This document shows, in pieces, positions 6,511 through 15,156 of a stretch of 27,111 nucleotides of DNA. Within the stretch, counting starts at the first letter, position 1. Each line of letters opens with the position of its first letter. The translations under genes were made by a program, and so were the position numbers. This stretch comes from an uncultured Oscillibacter sp. (GTDB lineage: Bacteria > Bacillota > Clostridia > Oscillospirales > Oscillospiraceae): the NCBI GenBank assembly GCA_910584075.1, contig CAJTZI010000030.1, positions 1-27,111 of the forward strand. The letters are read 5' to 3'. The notes under the pieces are model-generated. The model was not told the origin of the DNA. It searched no databases and saw only the letters and a list, made by a program, of their open reading frames with translations.

Positions 6511-7312
6511 GTCAAAAGGCCGCTCTTTTTATCCGGCATCCTCTGGACTGTCGGGAATGGCCCAGGGCTGGAGCACGGCCCCAGGGGTTTTTCGTACTCC
6601 TCGAACCACCCGCAGGCGGCCTCCTGACTGGGAAGCACCCCCCCGGGGGAACTCCACACTCAGCCACTCCGGCTCCAAGGCGGCCTCCATCTCCCGCCGG
6701 AGCGCAAGATCGTCCCCGGCGGCCTGCTCCGCGACCCACGCCCGGACCTCCGCCTCGGGGATGGTGAAGCGGTTCCAGCCGCTGATGACCTGGCCGGTCT
6801 CCCGGTCAAACACCGTTGCCAGCGTGATTCCATCCACCATCTGCACCTCGTCCAGGGGCTGCGTCACAGAGGTCGCAAAGCAGATCCATCCGCCGGTTGG
6901 AGGGCACCGGGACGATCGTCTGCTCCACCAGGCCCGCCTGATATCTCTCCCCATTCTTTTGGCACGTGCGGTACAGCGCGTAGGCCCGCTCCGTGTCATA
7001 CAGGAGGCCCCGGTTCTCAAACCATGCCAGGGCCCGTGCGGTCTCGTCCAGGTCCTGGACATTCTCCCGGCCGTTGACAACATTCTCCGGCCCCATGGGT
7101 TTTCTCACCCACAGCAGATTCGTCCCGTCCGGGAGTAAATAACGGTCAGCGCCCCATTCGTCCTGCCAGCGGTCCACGGACACGCCATCGGAAAAAGTGT
7201 ACGCCTAGGCCTGCTCCAGCGTGAGTCCCCGCTCCTCCGGCGGACCCAGCGGGGCGCAGCCCGCCAATAGCAGGCAGCATGCCAGCGCCGGGAGCACACG
7301 TCTCAGCTTCAT
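6507..7312 (-). pseudogene. Decayed lipoprotein gene downstream of ftsK
   Basis: The ATG at 7312 overlaps the ftsK stop codon (ATGA) and starts a clear lipoprotein signal: basic N-terminus, hydrophobic core and lipobox LLAGC with Cys19. Codon 36 is an in-frame TAG (7205-7207). The same frame then continues sensibly (VSVDRWQDEWGADRYLLPDG to VEQTIVPVP) until about 6900, where the protein-like reading moves to another frame (GGWICFATSVTQ to LSVEFPRG). At a run of seven C and five G near 6640-6651 it shifts again (LPSQEAACGWFEEYEKPLG) and stops at 6507. Three lesions argue for a pseudogene, although an assembly error at the homopolymer is possible. The restored product would be about 268 residues, and its family is not recognised. 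Confidence 0.75.
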
Positions 7313-9870
7313 TCCTCTTCCTCCTCCACGGGGAAGAGGGGCTCGTCCCCTCCTGCGGCAGGGGCGCCCATCTGCAGCTCCTGCCAGCGCTCTTTGGTGA
7401 TCAGCAGCTGCCGGGGCTTGGAGCCCTCGAAGGGGCCCACGATGCCCCGCTGCTCCATCTGGTCCACCAGCCGGGCGGCCCGGGAGTAGCCCAGCTTCAA
7501 CCGCCGCTGGAGCATGGATACTGAGGCCTGTCCCGTCTCCAGCACCACGTCCACGGCGGCGGGCAGCAGCTCGTCGCTCTCGTCCCCGGCAGGCTCCGCC
7601 GGGGCGCCGCCGCCTTTGCCGCCCTTCTCCTTCTCCTGAACGGACTCCTCGATCTTGGCCAGCACCTCGTCGTCGTACCGGGCCTCACCGGTCTTCTTTA
7701 CAAACTCCACCACATGCTCGATCTCCTCCGGGGAGATGAAGCAGCCCTGGACACGCTGGGGCTTTCCGGCCCCAAGGGGAGCGTAGAGCATGTCGCCCTT
7801 GCCCACCAGCTTTTCCGCGCCGGTCTGGTCCAGGATGATGCGGGACTCCAGCGACGACGCCACGGCAAAGGCCACCCGGCTGGGAATGTTGGCCTTCATG
7901 AGACCGGTGATGACGTCGGAGGAGGGGCGCTGAGTGGCAATCACCAGGTGCATCCCGGCGGCGCGGCCCATCTGGGCCACGCGGCAGATGGACTCCTCCA
8001 CCTCCTTGGCCGCCACCAGCATCAGATCCGCCAGCTCGTCGATGACCACCACCACGCTGGGCAGGCTCTCCATGCCCTCCGTGGTCCTGGCCAGGCGGTT
8101 GTACTCCTCCAGCTTCTTCACACCGCACTCGGAGAAGGCCTTGTACCGCTTCATCATCTCAAACACCGCCCACTGGAGGGCCCCGGCGGCCTTCTTGGGG
8201 TCCGTCACCACGGGGATCAGCAGGTGGGGGATGCCGTTGTAGGGGGCCAGCTCCACCATCTTGGGATCCACCATGATGAAGCGCACCTCATCGGGAGTGG
8301 ACTTATAGAGCAGGCTGATGATCAGGGAGTTGGTACACACGGACTTGCCGGAGCCGGTGGTGCCGGCGATGAGGACATGGGGCAGGCGGGCGATGTCTCC
8401 GATAACGTTGTTTCCGCCGATGTCCCGCCCCAGGGCAAAGGCCACGGCGGACTGGTGGTCCGTGAAGTCCCGGGACTCGATGACATCCCGGATCAGCACC
8501 GGCGTCACGGCTTTGTTGGGCACCTCAATGCCCACCACGGAGATCTTGTCCGGAATCGGGGCGATGCGCACGCCGGTGGCCCCCAGGGCCAGGGCGATGT
8601 CATCCGCCAGATTGGTGATCTTGGAGAGCTTCACCCCCTGATCAAGCACGAACTCGTAGCGGGTGACGGAGGGACCGTGGACCACGTCGCCGGGGGTGGC
8701 GTCCACGCCGAAGCTGTTGAGAGTATCCGTCAGGCGGCGAGCGTTGTTCCGCAGCTCCGCCCCGGCCTCCACATGGTTCTCCCCCCGGCTCTCCCGCAAA
8801 AGGGTGATGGACGGATACTGGTACACGTCCTCTCCCGCGGCCATCCGCTCCTCGATCTCCGCCGTGACGGCGGCGGTCTGCTGGGCCACCTCATTGGCGG
8901 TGGTGGTCTTCTCTTTCCTGGGCTTCTCCTGCACCGGGGGCGGGGCAGGAGGCTCCGGTGCAGCCGGCGCGGACACGGCAGGCGGCTCGGAAGCCGCCGC
9001 GGCCTCTTTTGCGGCGGGGGCAGTCTTCACCTCCGGCAGCTCCGGAGCGACGGCCAGCACCTGGTCAGGCGTCCGCTGCTTCTGGGATTTGTGGCGGAAA
9101 AAACCGGTAAATCGGCCGTCCTCGCTCTCCCGCTCCGTGGGGGGCGGGACGGGCTTTGCCGCCCCAGGCTCGTCATCCAGGGGAATGTCGATCTGCTGCC
9201 GGGGCCTGTCGGCGGCCCTTCTGGGCGTCTCCAGAGGCTTCAGGCGGATGGCGGGCTGCTCCGGCTGTTCCTCGTACTGGGGGCGGGAGCGGTGCTTTTC
9301 GATCAGGGCCCCCACGGTGAGCCGCAGGGCCGTCATCACCAGCACCACCAGAAGCACCGTGAAGAGGATTACGGAGGCGAACTTGGAAAATACCGCTACG
9401 GACCCGTTGGCCAGCACGCCGGAGACGGCTCCGCCGGACTCCAGGGCAATGCCGTCCCGCCACAGCTCCTTCAACACGCCGAAGGAGGAGGCGTACTCCT
9501 TCTGGCACAGCCCCATATGGACCAGGGAGCCGAAGAGCACCGGCACCAGCAGGGCGCAGGTCACCCGCAGCTGTACGGGCCGCCCCCGGTGAAACAGCAA
9601 AATCACCGCCGAGAGCAGCATGGCCGGACCGCAGAGCCAGTAGCCGTAGCCGAAGAGGCCCTTTAGGGCAATGGCAAACCAGTCGATAAAGATGGCGCTG
9701 ATACCGAAATAGCTCACCAGCACGGACAGTGTCAGCACCAGCAGGACGACGCCCCCCACCTCCCGTCGAATGGGCTGCTTCTGGGGCGGCGCCGCCTTTT
9801 TGGAGCGGCTGCCGCCCTTGGAGGAACCGCTCTTCGCGGATGTGGATTTCTTCTGTGTTGTGGATGCCAC
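7309..9870 (-). CDS. FtsK/SpoIIIE DNA translocase
   Basis: An 853-residue DNA translocase that pumps chromosomal DNA through the division or sporulation septum. A lysine-rich N-terminus is followed by about four membrane helices (38-190) and a long Pro/Ala/Glu-rich linker (about 195-335). The FtsK alpha/beta motor has Walker A GTTGSGKS at 503-510 and Walker B VVVVIDELAD near 605-614. A C-terminal gamma winged helix (about 785-840) reads polar DNA sequences. GTG start, with GGAGG 10 nt upstream. It lies 16 bp after uppP and is translationally coupled to the broken lipoprotein gene. Whether it acts in division (FtsK) or sporulation (SpoIIIE) cannot be told from one gene. Confidence 0.95.
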   Translation of the reverse strand: MASTTQKKSTSAKSGSSKGGSRSKKAAPPQKQPIRREVGGVVLLVLTLSVLVSYFGISAIFIDWFAIALKGLFGYGYWLCGPAMLLSAVILLFHRGRPVQLRVTCALLVPVLFGSLVHMGLCQKEYASSFGVLKELWRDGIALESGGAVSGVLANGSVAVFSKFASVILFTVLLVVLVMTALRLTVGALIEKHRSRPQYEEQPEQPAIRLKPLETPRRAADRPRQQIDIPLDDEPGAAKPVPPPTERESEDGRFTGFFRHKSQKQRTPDQVLAVAPELPEVKTAPAAKEAAAASEPPAVSAPAAPEPPAPPPVQEKPRKEKTTTANEVAQQTAAVTAEIEERMAAGEDVYQYPSITLLRESRGENHVEAGAELRNNARRLTDTLNSFGVDATPGDVVHGPSVTRYEFVLDQGVKLSKITNLADDIALALGATGVRIAPIPDKISVVGIEVPNKAVTPVLIRDVIESRDFTDHQSAVAFALGRDIGGNNVIGDIARLPHVLIAGTTGSGKSVCTNSLIISLLYKSTPDEVRFIMVDPKMVELAPYNGIPHLLIPVVTDPKKAAGALQWAVFEMMKRYKAFSECGVKKLEEYNRLARTTEGMESLPSVVVVIDELADLMLVAAKEVEESICRVAQMGRAAGMHLVIATQRPSSDVITGLMKANIPSRVAFAVASSLESRIILDQTGAEKLVGKGDMLYAPLGAGKPQRVQGCFISPEEIEHVVEFVKKTGEARYDDEVLAKIEESVQEKEKGGKGGGAPAEPAGDESDELLPAAVDVVLETGQASVSMLQRRLKLGYSRAARLVDQMEQRGIVGPFEGSKPRQLLITKERWQELQMGAPAAGGDEPLFPVEEEEE

Positions 9871-9886
9871 GATTCCAATACCTCCG

Positions 9887-10723
9887 TTACTTTTGTAAAA
9901 GGGTGAGCGCCAGTGTCACAGCGCCGGCCAGCCAGCAGTAGTAGGCAAAGAAGCCGAATCTGCCCTTCTCGGCGATCATCTTCAAAAGCCGGATGCAGGC
10001 GTATCCCACCACGGCGGCCACCAGCACGCCCGCCAGGTACACCGGCACCTCCTCCCAGGGGATTTCGGCTTCTAAAGCGTCCTTTAAGCTCAAAATATTG
10101 GCGCCCAGAATGGCCGGGATGGACAGCAGGAAGGAAAACCGCACGGCGAACTTCCGCTCAAAGCCCACGAAGCATCCGGCGGTGATGGTGGTGCCGGAGC
10201 GGGAGATGCCGGGGCAGGTGGCCACTGCCTGGGCCGCCCCCACCAGCAGGACGTCCGCCAGCGTGGCGGTACGCTCCGTCTTCCGACCCTTGCGCACATG
10301 GTCGCTGGCGAACAGCAGGCAGCCGGTAACCAGCAGCGCCCCGGCCACAAAGTACATATTGTCCCCCAGGCCCTCCACCAGATCCTTCACCGGCAGCACG
10401 GCAAACAGGGGCAGGGTACCTGCGATGATCAGCAAAATCATCCGCCGGGCGGGGGGCACCGGCGAGGGTGTGCTCCCCCGGGCCAGGTCCCCGATTCCGT
10501 CGAAGAACTCCCGAATCATGTCGCGGATATCCTGCCAATAGGCGGCGAACACGGCTGCCAGGGTGCCCAGGTGCAGCAGCACGTCAAAAAAGCCGGGGAT
10601 CTCCGCCGCTCCGGTCTGGCCCAGCAGATGCTCCGCGATGGCCAGATGACCGGAGCTGGAGATGGGCAGGAACTCCGCCACGCCCTGGATGAGGCCCAGC
10701 AGAACCGCGTTCAGCAGTGTCAA
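9887..10723 (-). CDS. uppP: Undecaprenyl-diphosphate phosphatase (UppP/BacA)
   Basis: A 278-residue integral membrane enzyme that removes a phosphate from undecaprenyl diphosphate. This recycles the lipid carrier of peptidoglycan synthesis, and extra copies give bacitracin resistance. The family motifs are present: QxxxE (Gln13-Glu17) followed by FLPISSSGH, and PGISRSGTT in the second half, plus about eight hydrophobic helices. The open frame begins at a GTG at 10732, but AAAGGAG ends 1 nt before that codon. The TTG at 10723 is 10 nt from it and gives the usual N-terminus (MTLLNAVLLGLIQG), so I choose TTG. It heads an operon with ftsK. Confidence 0.93.
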   Translation of the reverse strand: MTLLNAVLLGLIQGVAEFLPISSSGHLAIAEHLLGQTGAAEIPGFFDVLLHLGTLAAVFAAYWQDIRDMIREFFDGIGDLARGSTPSPVPPARRMILLIIAGTLPLFAVLPVKDLVEGLGDNMYFVAGALLVTGCLLFASDHVRKGRKTERTATLADVLLVGAAQAVATCPGISRSGTTITAGCFVGFERKFAVRFSFLLSIPAILGANILSLKDALEAEIPWEEVPVYLAGVLVAAVVGYACIRLLKMIAEKGRFGFFAYYCWLAGAVTLALTLLQK

Positions 10724-10769
10724 TGTACTCACGCTCCTTTGATATGTTTTGATATGTTTTTAGAGATAT

Positions 10770-10798
10770 AGTATATCACGGACGGGCTGTAAATTCCA
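10770..10798 (-). promoter_or_regulatory. Possible promoter of uppP-ftsK
   Basis: TATACT (10770-10775) is a good -10 box on the minus strand. The sequence 17 bp upstream, TGGAAT, is a weak -35 box. A short tandem repeat of GATATGTTTT lies between it and the ribosome site, at 10741-10760. Confidence 0.4.
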
Positions 10799-10870
10799 GT
10801 CATATTTCACGGCCTTCCGATTCAAGACCGATGCTGCTGACTGGAACTGCGGTAATTCCACACAAACAAA

Positions 10871-10899
10871 TTGTCAACAAGCCTGCGCCATGTTATAAT
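10871..10899 (+). promoter_or_regulatory. Promoter of the GNAT gene
   Basis: TTGTCA (10871-10876) and TATAAT (10894-10899) are 17 bp apart, 37 bp before the start codon. Confidence 0.8.
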
Positions 10900-10936
10900 C
10901 AGAGCGGCAAATCATGAATCTGAATAGGTGATCAGC

Positions 10937-11431
10937 ATGGAAATTAGATATATTACCTCCGCCGATGACTGGATGGCAATCAGCGGAATCTATGAGGAAA
11001 GCTGGAAATATGCATATAAGGGCATGATTCCGCAGCACTATCTTGATTCGATTCCAGCGGGCAGATGGGCGTCAGCCGCAGACAACCCGCTGTGGAAAAC
11101 CCTGATTTGCATGGATGACGGCAAAATGGTGGGAACAAGCAGCTTTTGCAAATCCCGTTTTGAACAGTTTCATGACTGGGGTGAAGTAATTTCAATGTAT
11201 CTATTGCCCGGGTACATGGGAAAGGGCTATGGAAAAATTCTGATGGAATCCGTTGTCTTAGAACTAAAAAAGCAGGGATATGAGCGCGTTTTTTTATGGG
11301 TTCTTGAAGAAAATATCAGAGCAAGACATTTTTACGAACGATTTGGTTTTTCACTGGCTGACGAATGTATAGAAAATTCTATTGGTGGTAAATCGCTGCG
11401 AGAAGTCCGATATATCTACTCAATCCGCTAA
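10937..11431 (+). CDS. GNAT-family N-acetyltransferase
   Basis: A 164-residue single-domain GNAT enzyme that transfers an acetyl group from acetyl-CoA to an amine on an unknown substrate. The acetyl-CoA pyrophosphate loop is visible in LPGYMGKGYGKILM (pattern GxGxG/A), after the ISMYLLP strand. The late WVLEENIRARHFYERFGF segment is the typical motif B. The start is ATG 10937 with AGGTGA 5 nt upstream; a GTG at 10928 overlaps that ribosome site. The gene is clearly richer in A and T than its neighbours, with runs such as GTTTTTTTATGG, and has its own promoter and hairpins. It looks like a late arrival by horizontal transfer. Confidence 0.9.
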   Translation: MEIRYITSADDWMAISGIYEESWKYAYKGMIPQHYLDSIPAGRWASAADNPLWKTLICMDDGKMVGTSSFCKSRFEQFHDWGEVISMYLLPGYMGKGYGKILMESVVLELKKQGYERVFLWVLEENIRARHFYERFGFSLADECIENSIGGKSLREVRYIYSIR

Positions 11432-11445
11432 ATTTGGAGTCTGCC

Positions 11446-11474
11446 GGGCGGTCACAATTCAAATGTGACCGCCC
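11446..11474 (+). terminator. Hairpin after the GNAT gene
   Basis: An 11-bp perfect stem, 11446-11456 with 11464-11474, has a 7-nt loop and sits 14 bp after the stop codon. The following T content is modest (CTTTCGCTGTTTT). Confidence 0.6.
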
Positions 11475-11595
11475 GCTTTCGCTGTTTTGACGAATGACTT
11501 TTTGAAGGCCGCCGGCAGCGCAGCGCTTGATCAGGGCGTTCACGGCGCCGCCGCAAAGAGACCCGGGATTTCGGTTTTCATCCCTGGCGGCGAAC

Positions 11596-11636
11596 AGGAC
11601 GGCCTGCCCGTTGGGCAGGCCGTCCTTGTGTTTTTC
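11596..11636 (+). terminator. Strong hairpin between GNAT and rnc
   Basis: A 14-bp perfect GC-rich stem, 11596-11609 with 11613-11626, has a GTT loop. TTGTGTTTTT follows on the plus strand, so it is best placed to stop plus-strand transcripts. It also lies directly after the rnc stop and may act in both directions. Confidence 0.75.
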
Positions 11637-12320
11637 TCACTCTTCGCCCAGTACCTCCAGGGCGCTTCTGGCGGCGGCCTGTTCGGCCTCCTTCTTGCTG
11701 TGGCCGGAGCCCTCGCCCAGGATTTTCCCGTTGAGCAGCACCTCCGCCTGGAAGGTCTTGGCGTGATCCGGGCCGGCCTCTCCCGCCATGCGGTAGGCCA
11801 GCACCTGGTCCGCCTGACGCTGGACCAGTTCCTGCAAAGCGGTCTTGTAGTCCCGCCGGCGCTCCTCCACAACCTCTTCCCGCTCGGCCTCCAGGAGGCA
11901 GCGGTGGATCAGCGCCGACGCGGCGGCAATGCCGCCGTCCAGGTACACCGCGGCGAACACCGCCTCCGTGGCGTCCGCCAGAATGGACGTGCGGGTCCGG
12001 CCGCCGCCGGTCTCCTCCCCCCGGCCCAGCTTCAAATAGCTGCCCAAGTCCAGCTTCTGGGCCACCTCGAAGAGGCTCTGCTCACACACCAGAGCCGCCC
12101 GGATGCGGGTCAGATCCCCCTCCGGCAGGTCCGGGTGCTGGAGGAAGAGAAATTCCGCCGTCACAAAGCCCAGCACGGAGTCCCCCAGGAACTCCAGCCG
12201 CTCGTTGCTGCGCAGGCGGGCGGCGCGGTGCTCGTTGGCGTAGGAGCTGTGGCTCAGGGCCTCCTCCAGCAGCGCGGGGTCCCGGAAGGTATAATTCAGT
12301 TTTTTCTCCAGTTCCTGCAT
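11637..12320 (-). CDS. rnc: Ribonuclease III
   Basis: A 227-residue double-strand RNA endonuclease that processes rRNA precursors and structured mRNAs. The catalytic signature NERLEFLGDSVL is near residue 40, the second acidic cluster is in DATEAVFAAVYLDGG, and a double-stranded-RNA-binding domain covers about 155-225 (HSKKEAEQAAARSAL). The open frame can start at GTG 12329. I prefer ATG 12320, which has AGGGTG 6 nt upstream and gives MQELEKKLNYTF, the usual N-terminus. It is last in the trmFO-plsX-acpP-rnc group. The order plsX, acpP, rnc is common in Firmicutes. Confidence 0.95.
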   Translation of the reverse strand: MQELEKKLNYTFRDPALLEEALSHSSYANEHRAARLRSNERLEFLGDSVLGFVTAEFLFLQHPDLPEGDLTRIRAALVCEQSLFEVAQKLDLGSYLKLGRGEETGGGRTRTSILADATEAVFAAVYLDGGIAAASALIHRCLLEAEREEVVEERRRDYKTALQELVQRQADQVLAYRMAGEAGPDHAKTFQAEVLLNGKILGEGSGHSKKEAEQAAARSALEVLGEE

Positions 12321-12370
12321 GGCTGACACCCTGAAAGGAAGCCCCGCTGCGGAGACGGGGTCCCTGTCCC

Positions 12371-12616
12371 TTATTTTACTTTGGACGCGATGTAGTTGAC
12401 CGCGTCGCCCACGGTTTTGAGGCTGCCCAGCTCCTCTTCCTGGATCTCGCCCACCTCAAACTCCTCCTCCATGGCCATGACCAGTTCCACCAGATCCACG
12501 GAATCGGCGCCCAAGTCCTCCTCGAAAGCGGTCTCCATGCTCACCTCGGCGGGCTCCATGGCAAACTGCTCGGCAACCAGTTCTCTCATCGTCTGAAAAA
12601 TTTCCTCAACGGACAT
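12371..12616 (-). CDS. acpP: Acyl carrier protein
   Basis: An 81-residue acidic four-helix protein that carries growing acyl chains in fatty acid synthesis. The phosphopantetheine attachment site is Ser39 in GADSVDLVE. The ATG at 12616 has AAGGAG 8 nt upstream; a GTG three codons earlier overlaps that site. It lies between plsX (71-bp gap) and rnc (50-bp gap). The 50-bp gap contains a small GC hairpin that might reduce readthrough into rnc. Confidence 0.95.
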   Translation of the reverse strand: MSVEEIFQTMRELVAEQFAMEPAEVSMETAFEEDLGADSVDLVELVMAMEEEFEVGEIQEEELGSLKTVGDAVNYIASKVK

Positions 12617-12687
12617 ACGTCTCACTCCTTAGAGAATTATAGTCTGGGGTAATCATACGGCAAGGCGCCATGGCTGTCAAGAGGATT

Positions 12688-13722
12688 TCAATTTTTTTCC
12701 GCGTTTCGCTCCACCTTCATCAAATTGATGTTGTTTTCGATGTCGGCGATCAAGCCGCTCTCGGCGTATTCCACGGCCCGGAGGATGGCGTTGGAGACGG
12801 CCCGGGCGTCGGAGGAGCCGTGGGCCTTCACCACCGGCCTGGAGATGCCTAGGAAGGGGGTGCCCCCCACCTCGCCGGGGTCTATGAGCTTCTTCATCTT
12901 CGCCATGTCCCCCTTCACCAGAGCGGCGGCCACCTTGGTCTTTGTGCTGGAGAGGAACACTTTTTTCAGCTCTTTGAGCAAAAACTTCCCCACGCCCTCC
13001 ACGGACTTGAGCATGATGTTGCCGGTATAGCCGTCGGCCACGATGACGTCGGCCCCGCCCAGCATGGCGGCGTCGGCCTCGATGTTGCCGGTAAAATTGA
13101 TCCGTCCGGCCTCCCCCGCCTCTTTCAGCAGGGCGTAGGCCTCATGGCGCAGGGAGTCACCCTTCTCCTCCTCAGAGCCGATGTTCAAAAGGGCCACCCG
13201 TGGCCGCTCCACTCCCAGAACGCGGCTGGCGTAGTAGCTGCCGAGATACGCGAACTGGAGCAGGTACTCCGCCGTGCACTCGGCGTTGGCGCCGCAGTCG
13301 CACAGAATGGCCCGCCCCCCCGCCGTGGGGATGACAGGGCCCATGGCGGCCCGGCGGATGCCCCGAATCCGCTTGACCACCAGCGTGGCTCCCGCCAGCA
13401 GCGCTCCCGTGGACCCGGCGGAGACAAAGGCGTCGCCCTCCCCGTTTTTCAGGAGGTTCAGCCCCACCGTCAGGGAGGAATCCTTCTTCACCTTGAAAGC
13501 GGTGGCGGGGTCGTCGGCGATCTCCACCACCTCCGACGCGTCCCGGATCTCCACGCCGGCGGGCAGGTTTTTCTCCCCGCAGCTCTCCACGGCCCGCAGC
13601 ACTTCCGCCGCCCGGCCCACCAGGATGATGTCCACGCCGTGGGTCCTGTTGGCCTCCAGCGCACCCTGCACGAGGGCCTCAGGGGCGTTGTCACCGCCCA
13701 TGGCGTCCACGATGATCTTCAT
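12688..13722 (-). CDS. plsX: Phosphate acyltransferase PlsX
   Basis: A 344-residue enzyme that converts acyl-ACP to acyl-phosphate, the first step of phospholipid synthesis in most Gram-positive bacteria. It has the expected N-terminus MKIIVDAMGGDNAP, the glycine-rich SAGSTGALLAGA, the GGRAILCDCGANAE segment and the C-terminal HGSSDARAVSNAI. The length is normal. Its ATG overlaps the trmFO stop by 4 nt, with GGAGG upstream inside trmFO, so the two are translationally coupled. The next gene is acpP, which supplies its substrate carrier. Confidence 0.96.
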   Translation of the reverse strand: MKIIVDAMGGDNAPEALVQGALEANRTHGVDIILVGRAAEVLRAVESCGEKNLPAGVEIRDASEVVEIADDPATAFKVKKDSSLTVGLNLLKNGEGDAFVSAGSTGALLAGATLVVKRIRGIRRAAMGPVIPTAGGRAILCDCGANAECTAEYLLQFAYLGSYYASRVLGVERPRVALLNIGSEEEKGDSLRHEAYALLKEAGEAGRINFTGNIEADAAMLGGADVIVADGYTGNIMLKSVEGVGKFLLKELKKVFLSSTKTKVAAALVKGDMAKMKKLIDPGEVGGTPFLGISRPVVKAHGSSDARAVSNAILRAVEYAESGLIADIENNINLMKVERNAEKN

Positions 13723-15026
13723 TTCAGCACTTCCTCCTTGATCCCCTCGATCACGGCCAGCGACCGGGCCGAGAGCTCTGCGTTTTTATTTCTCTTCCCC
13801 TTCACCCGGTGGTCCAGGGGCGGCATGATGCCGAAGTTGATATTCATGGGCTGGAAGGCCGTCACAGACTGGTTGGAGATGTACAGCCCCAGGGCTCCGA
13901 CAGCCGTCTCCCGGGGAAAGTCCACCGGCGACAGCCCCCGCAGGCGGCGGGCGGTCTCCACCCCCGCCAAAAAGCCGCTGGCGGCGGACTCCACGTACCC
14001 CTCCACGCCGGTCATCTGCCCGGCAAAGGAGATCCGCGGCTCGCTTTTCAGCCGGTAATAGCGGTCCAGCAGCCGGGGGGAATCCAAAAACGTGTTGCGG
14101 TGCATGACGCCGTAGCGCAGAAATTCCGCATCATGGAGGGCGGGGATCATGGAGAACACCCGCCGCTGCTCCGGAAATTTCAAATGGGTCTGGAATCCCA
14201 CCAGGTTGTACACTGTGCCATCGGCGTTGTCCCGCCGCAGCTGCACCACGGCATGGGGCTCTTTTCCCGTCCTGGGGTCCCGCAGGCCCCGGGGCTTTAA
14301 GGGGCCGTAGCAGAGGGTCTCACGGCCCCGGCGGGCCATGACCTCCACAGGCATACAGCCCTCGAAGACCTTCTGATCCTCAAAGCCGTGGACCTCCGCC
14401 TCCTCCGCGGCGGTGAGGGCCTGCCAGAAGGCGTCGTACTCCGCCTCGCTCATAGGGCAGTTGACGTAGTCCGCCGTGCCCCTGTCGTACCGGGAGCCGA
14501 ACCACGCCAGGTCCATATCCACGCTCTCGGCGGATACCAGGGGGGCCGCGGCGTCGTAGAAATGGAGGGCGCTGTCCGCCCCCAGCAGCGTCTGGAGCCT
14601 GTCCGCCAAAGCGTCGGAGGTCAGGGGGCCGGAGGCCACCACCACCTCCCCGCCGGGGATATCCGTGACCTCTCCCTCCACCACCGTGATGTTGGGGTGG
14701 GTTCTGATCCGCTCCGTCACCAGGGCGGCAAAGCCGTGGCGGTCCACCGCCAGTGCGCCGCCGGCCTCCACCCGCGTCTCATCGGCGCACCGGAGGATCA
14801 GGGAGCCCAAGCGGCGGAGCTCCTCCTTCAAAAGGCCCACGGCGTTTTCCAGCTGGTCGCTGCGCAGAGAATTGGAGCAGCAGAGCTCCGCGAAGCTGTC
14901 CGTGACATGGGCGGGGGTGCGCTTCCGCGGCTTCATCTCACAGAGGGTGACCTGGAGGCCCCGCTGGGCCAGCTGCCAGGCGCACTCACTGCCGGCGAGG
15001 CCGGCGCCTATAACGGTTATGTTCAT
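13719..15026 (-). CDS. trmFO: Folate-dependent tRNA (uracil-54) methyltransferase TrmFO
   Basis: A 435-residue flavoenzyme that makes 5-methyluridine at position 54 of the tRNA T-loop, using methylene-tetrahydrofolate and FADH2. The N-terminal dinucleotide-binding motif VIGAGLAGSECA is followed by the Cys region AELCCSNSLRSD near residue 45 and a second Cys in FEGCMPVEVMARRG near 220; both regions are tied to catalysis in TrmFO. The start is ATG 15026 with AAAGGAGG 9 nt upstream. The open frame runs on to 15311 through repeat DNA and should not be annotated as coding. No AT-rich promoter is visible in the 130 bp upstream, which is GC-rich hairpins and then repeat. Confidence 0.95.
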   Translation of the reverse strand: MNITVIGAGLAGSECAWQLAQRGLQVTLCEMKPRKRTPAHVTDSFAELCCSNSLRSDQLENAVGLLKEELRRLGSLILRCADETRVEAGGALAVDRHGFAALVTERIRTHPNITVVEGEVTDIPGGEVVVASGPLTSDALADRLQTLLGADSALHFYDAAAPLVSAESVDMDLAWFGSRYDRGTADYVNCPMSEAEYDAFWQALTAAEEAEVHGFEDQKVFEGCMPVEVMARRGRETLCYGPLKPRGLRDPRTGKEPHAVVQLRRDNADGTVYNLVGFQTHLKFPEQRRVFSMIPALHDAEFLRYGVMHRNTFLDSPRLLDRYYRLKSEPRISFAGQMTGVEGYVESAASGFLAGVETARRLRGLSPVDFPRETAVGALGLYISNQSVTAFQPMNINFGIMPPLDHRVKGKRNKNAELSARSLAVIEGIKEEVLK

Positions 15027-15156
15027 AAGGATTGCCTCCTTTGGGGTGCCCCTGGGAGGGGGGAAGGGGGGTGTCCGGCCGCGGGCGGGGGACGGGGGAT
15101 TTCGCGCCTCGGGCGCGGAACGGGGGTGACCGCCCTTCGGGCGGAGGGGGCTTATT
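15027..15156. other. Non-coding GC-rich spacer upstream of trmFO
   Basis: Very GC-rich, with homopurine runs and two small hairpins: CGCGCC/GGCGCG around 15103-15118 and CCGCCC/GGGCGG around 15130-15143. I see no convincing gene or promoter. Confidence 0.5.

Noticed and set aside
7714..9666. 650-codon open frame on the plus strand opposite ftsK
   Set aside because: Antisense shadow of a GC-rich gene: low-complexity Gly/His/Gln/Leu composition, no ribosome site, and FtsK motifs are intact on the other strand.
12331..12360. GC hairpin (CCCCG/CGGGG) between acpP and rnc as a terminator
   Set aside because: Only 5 bp, with a 9-nt loop and no T run; rnc would lose its only apparent promoter.
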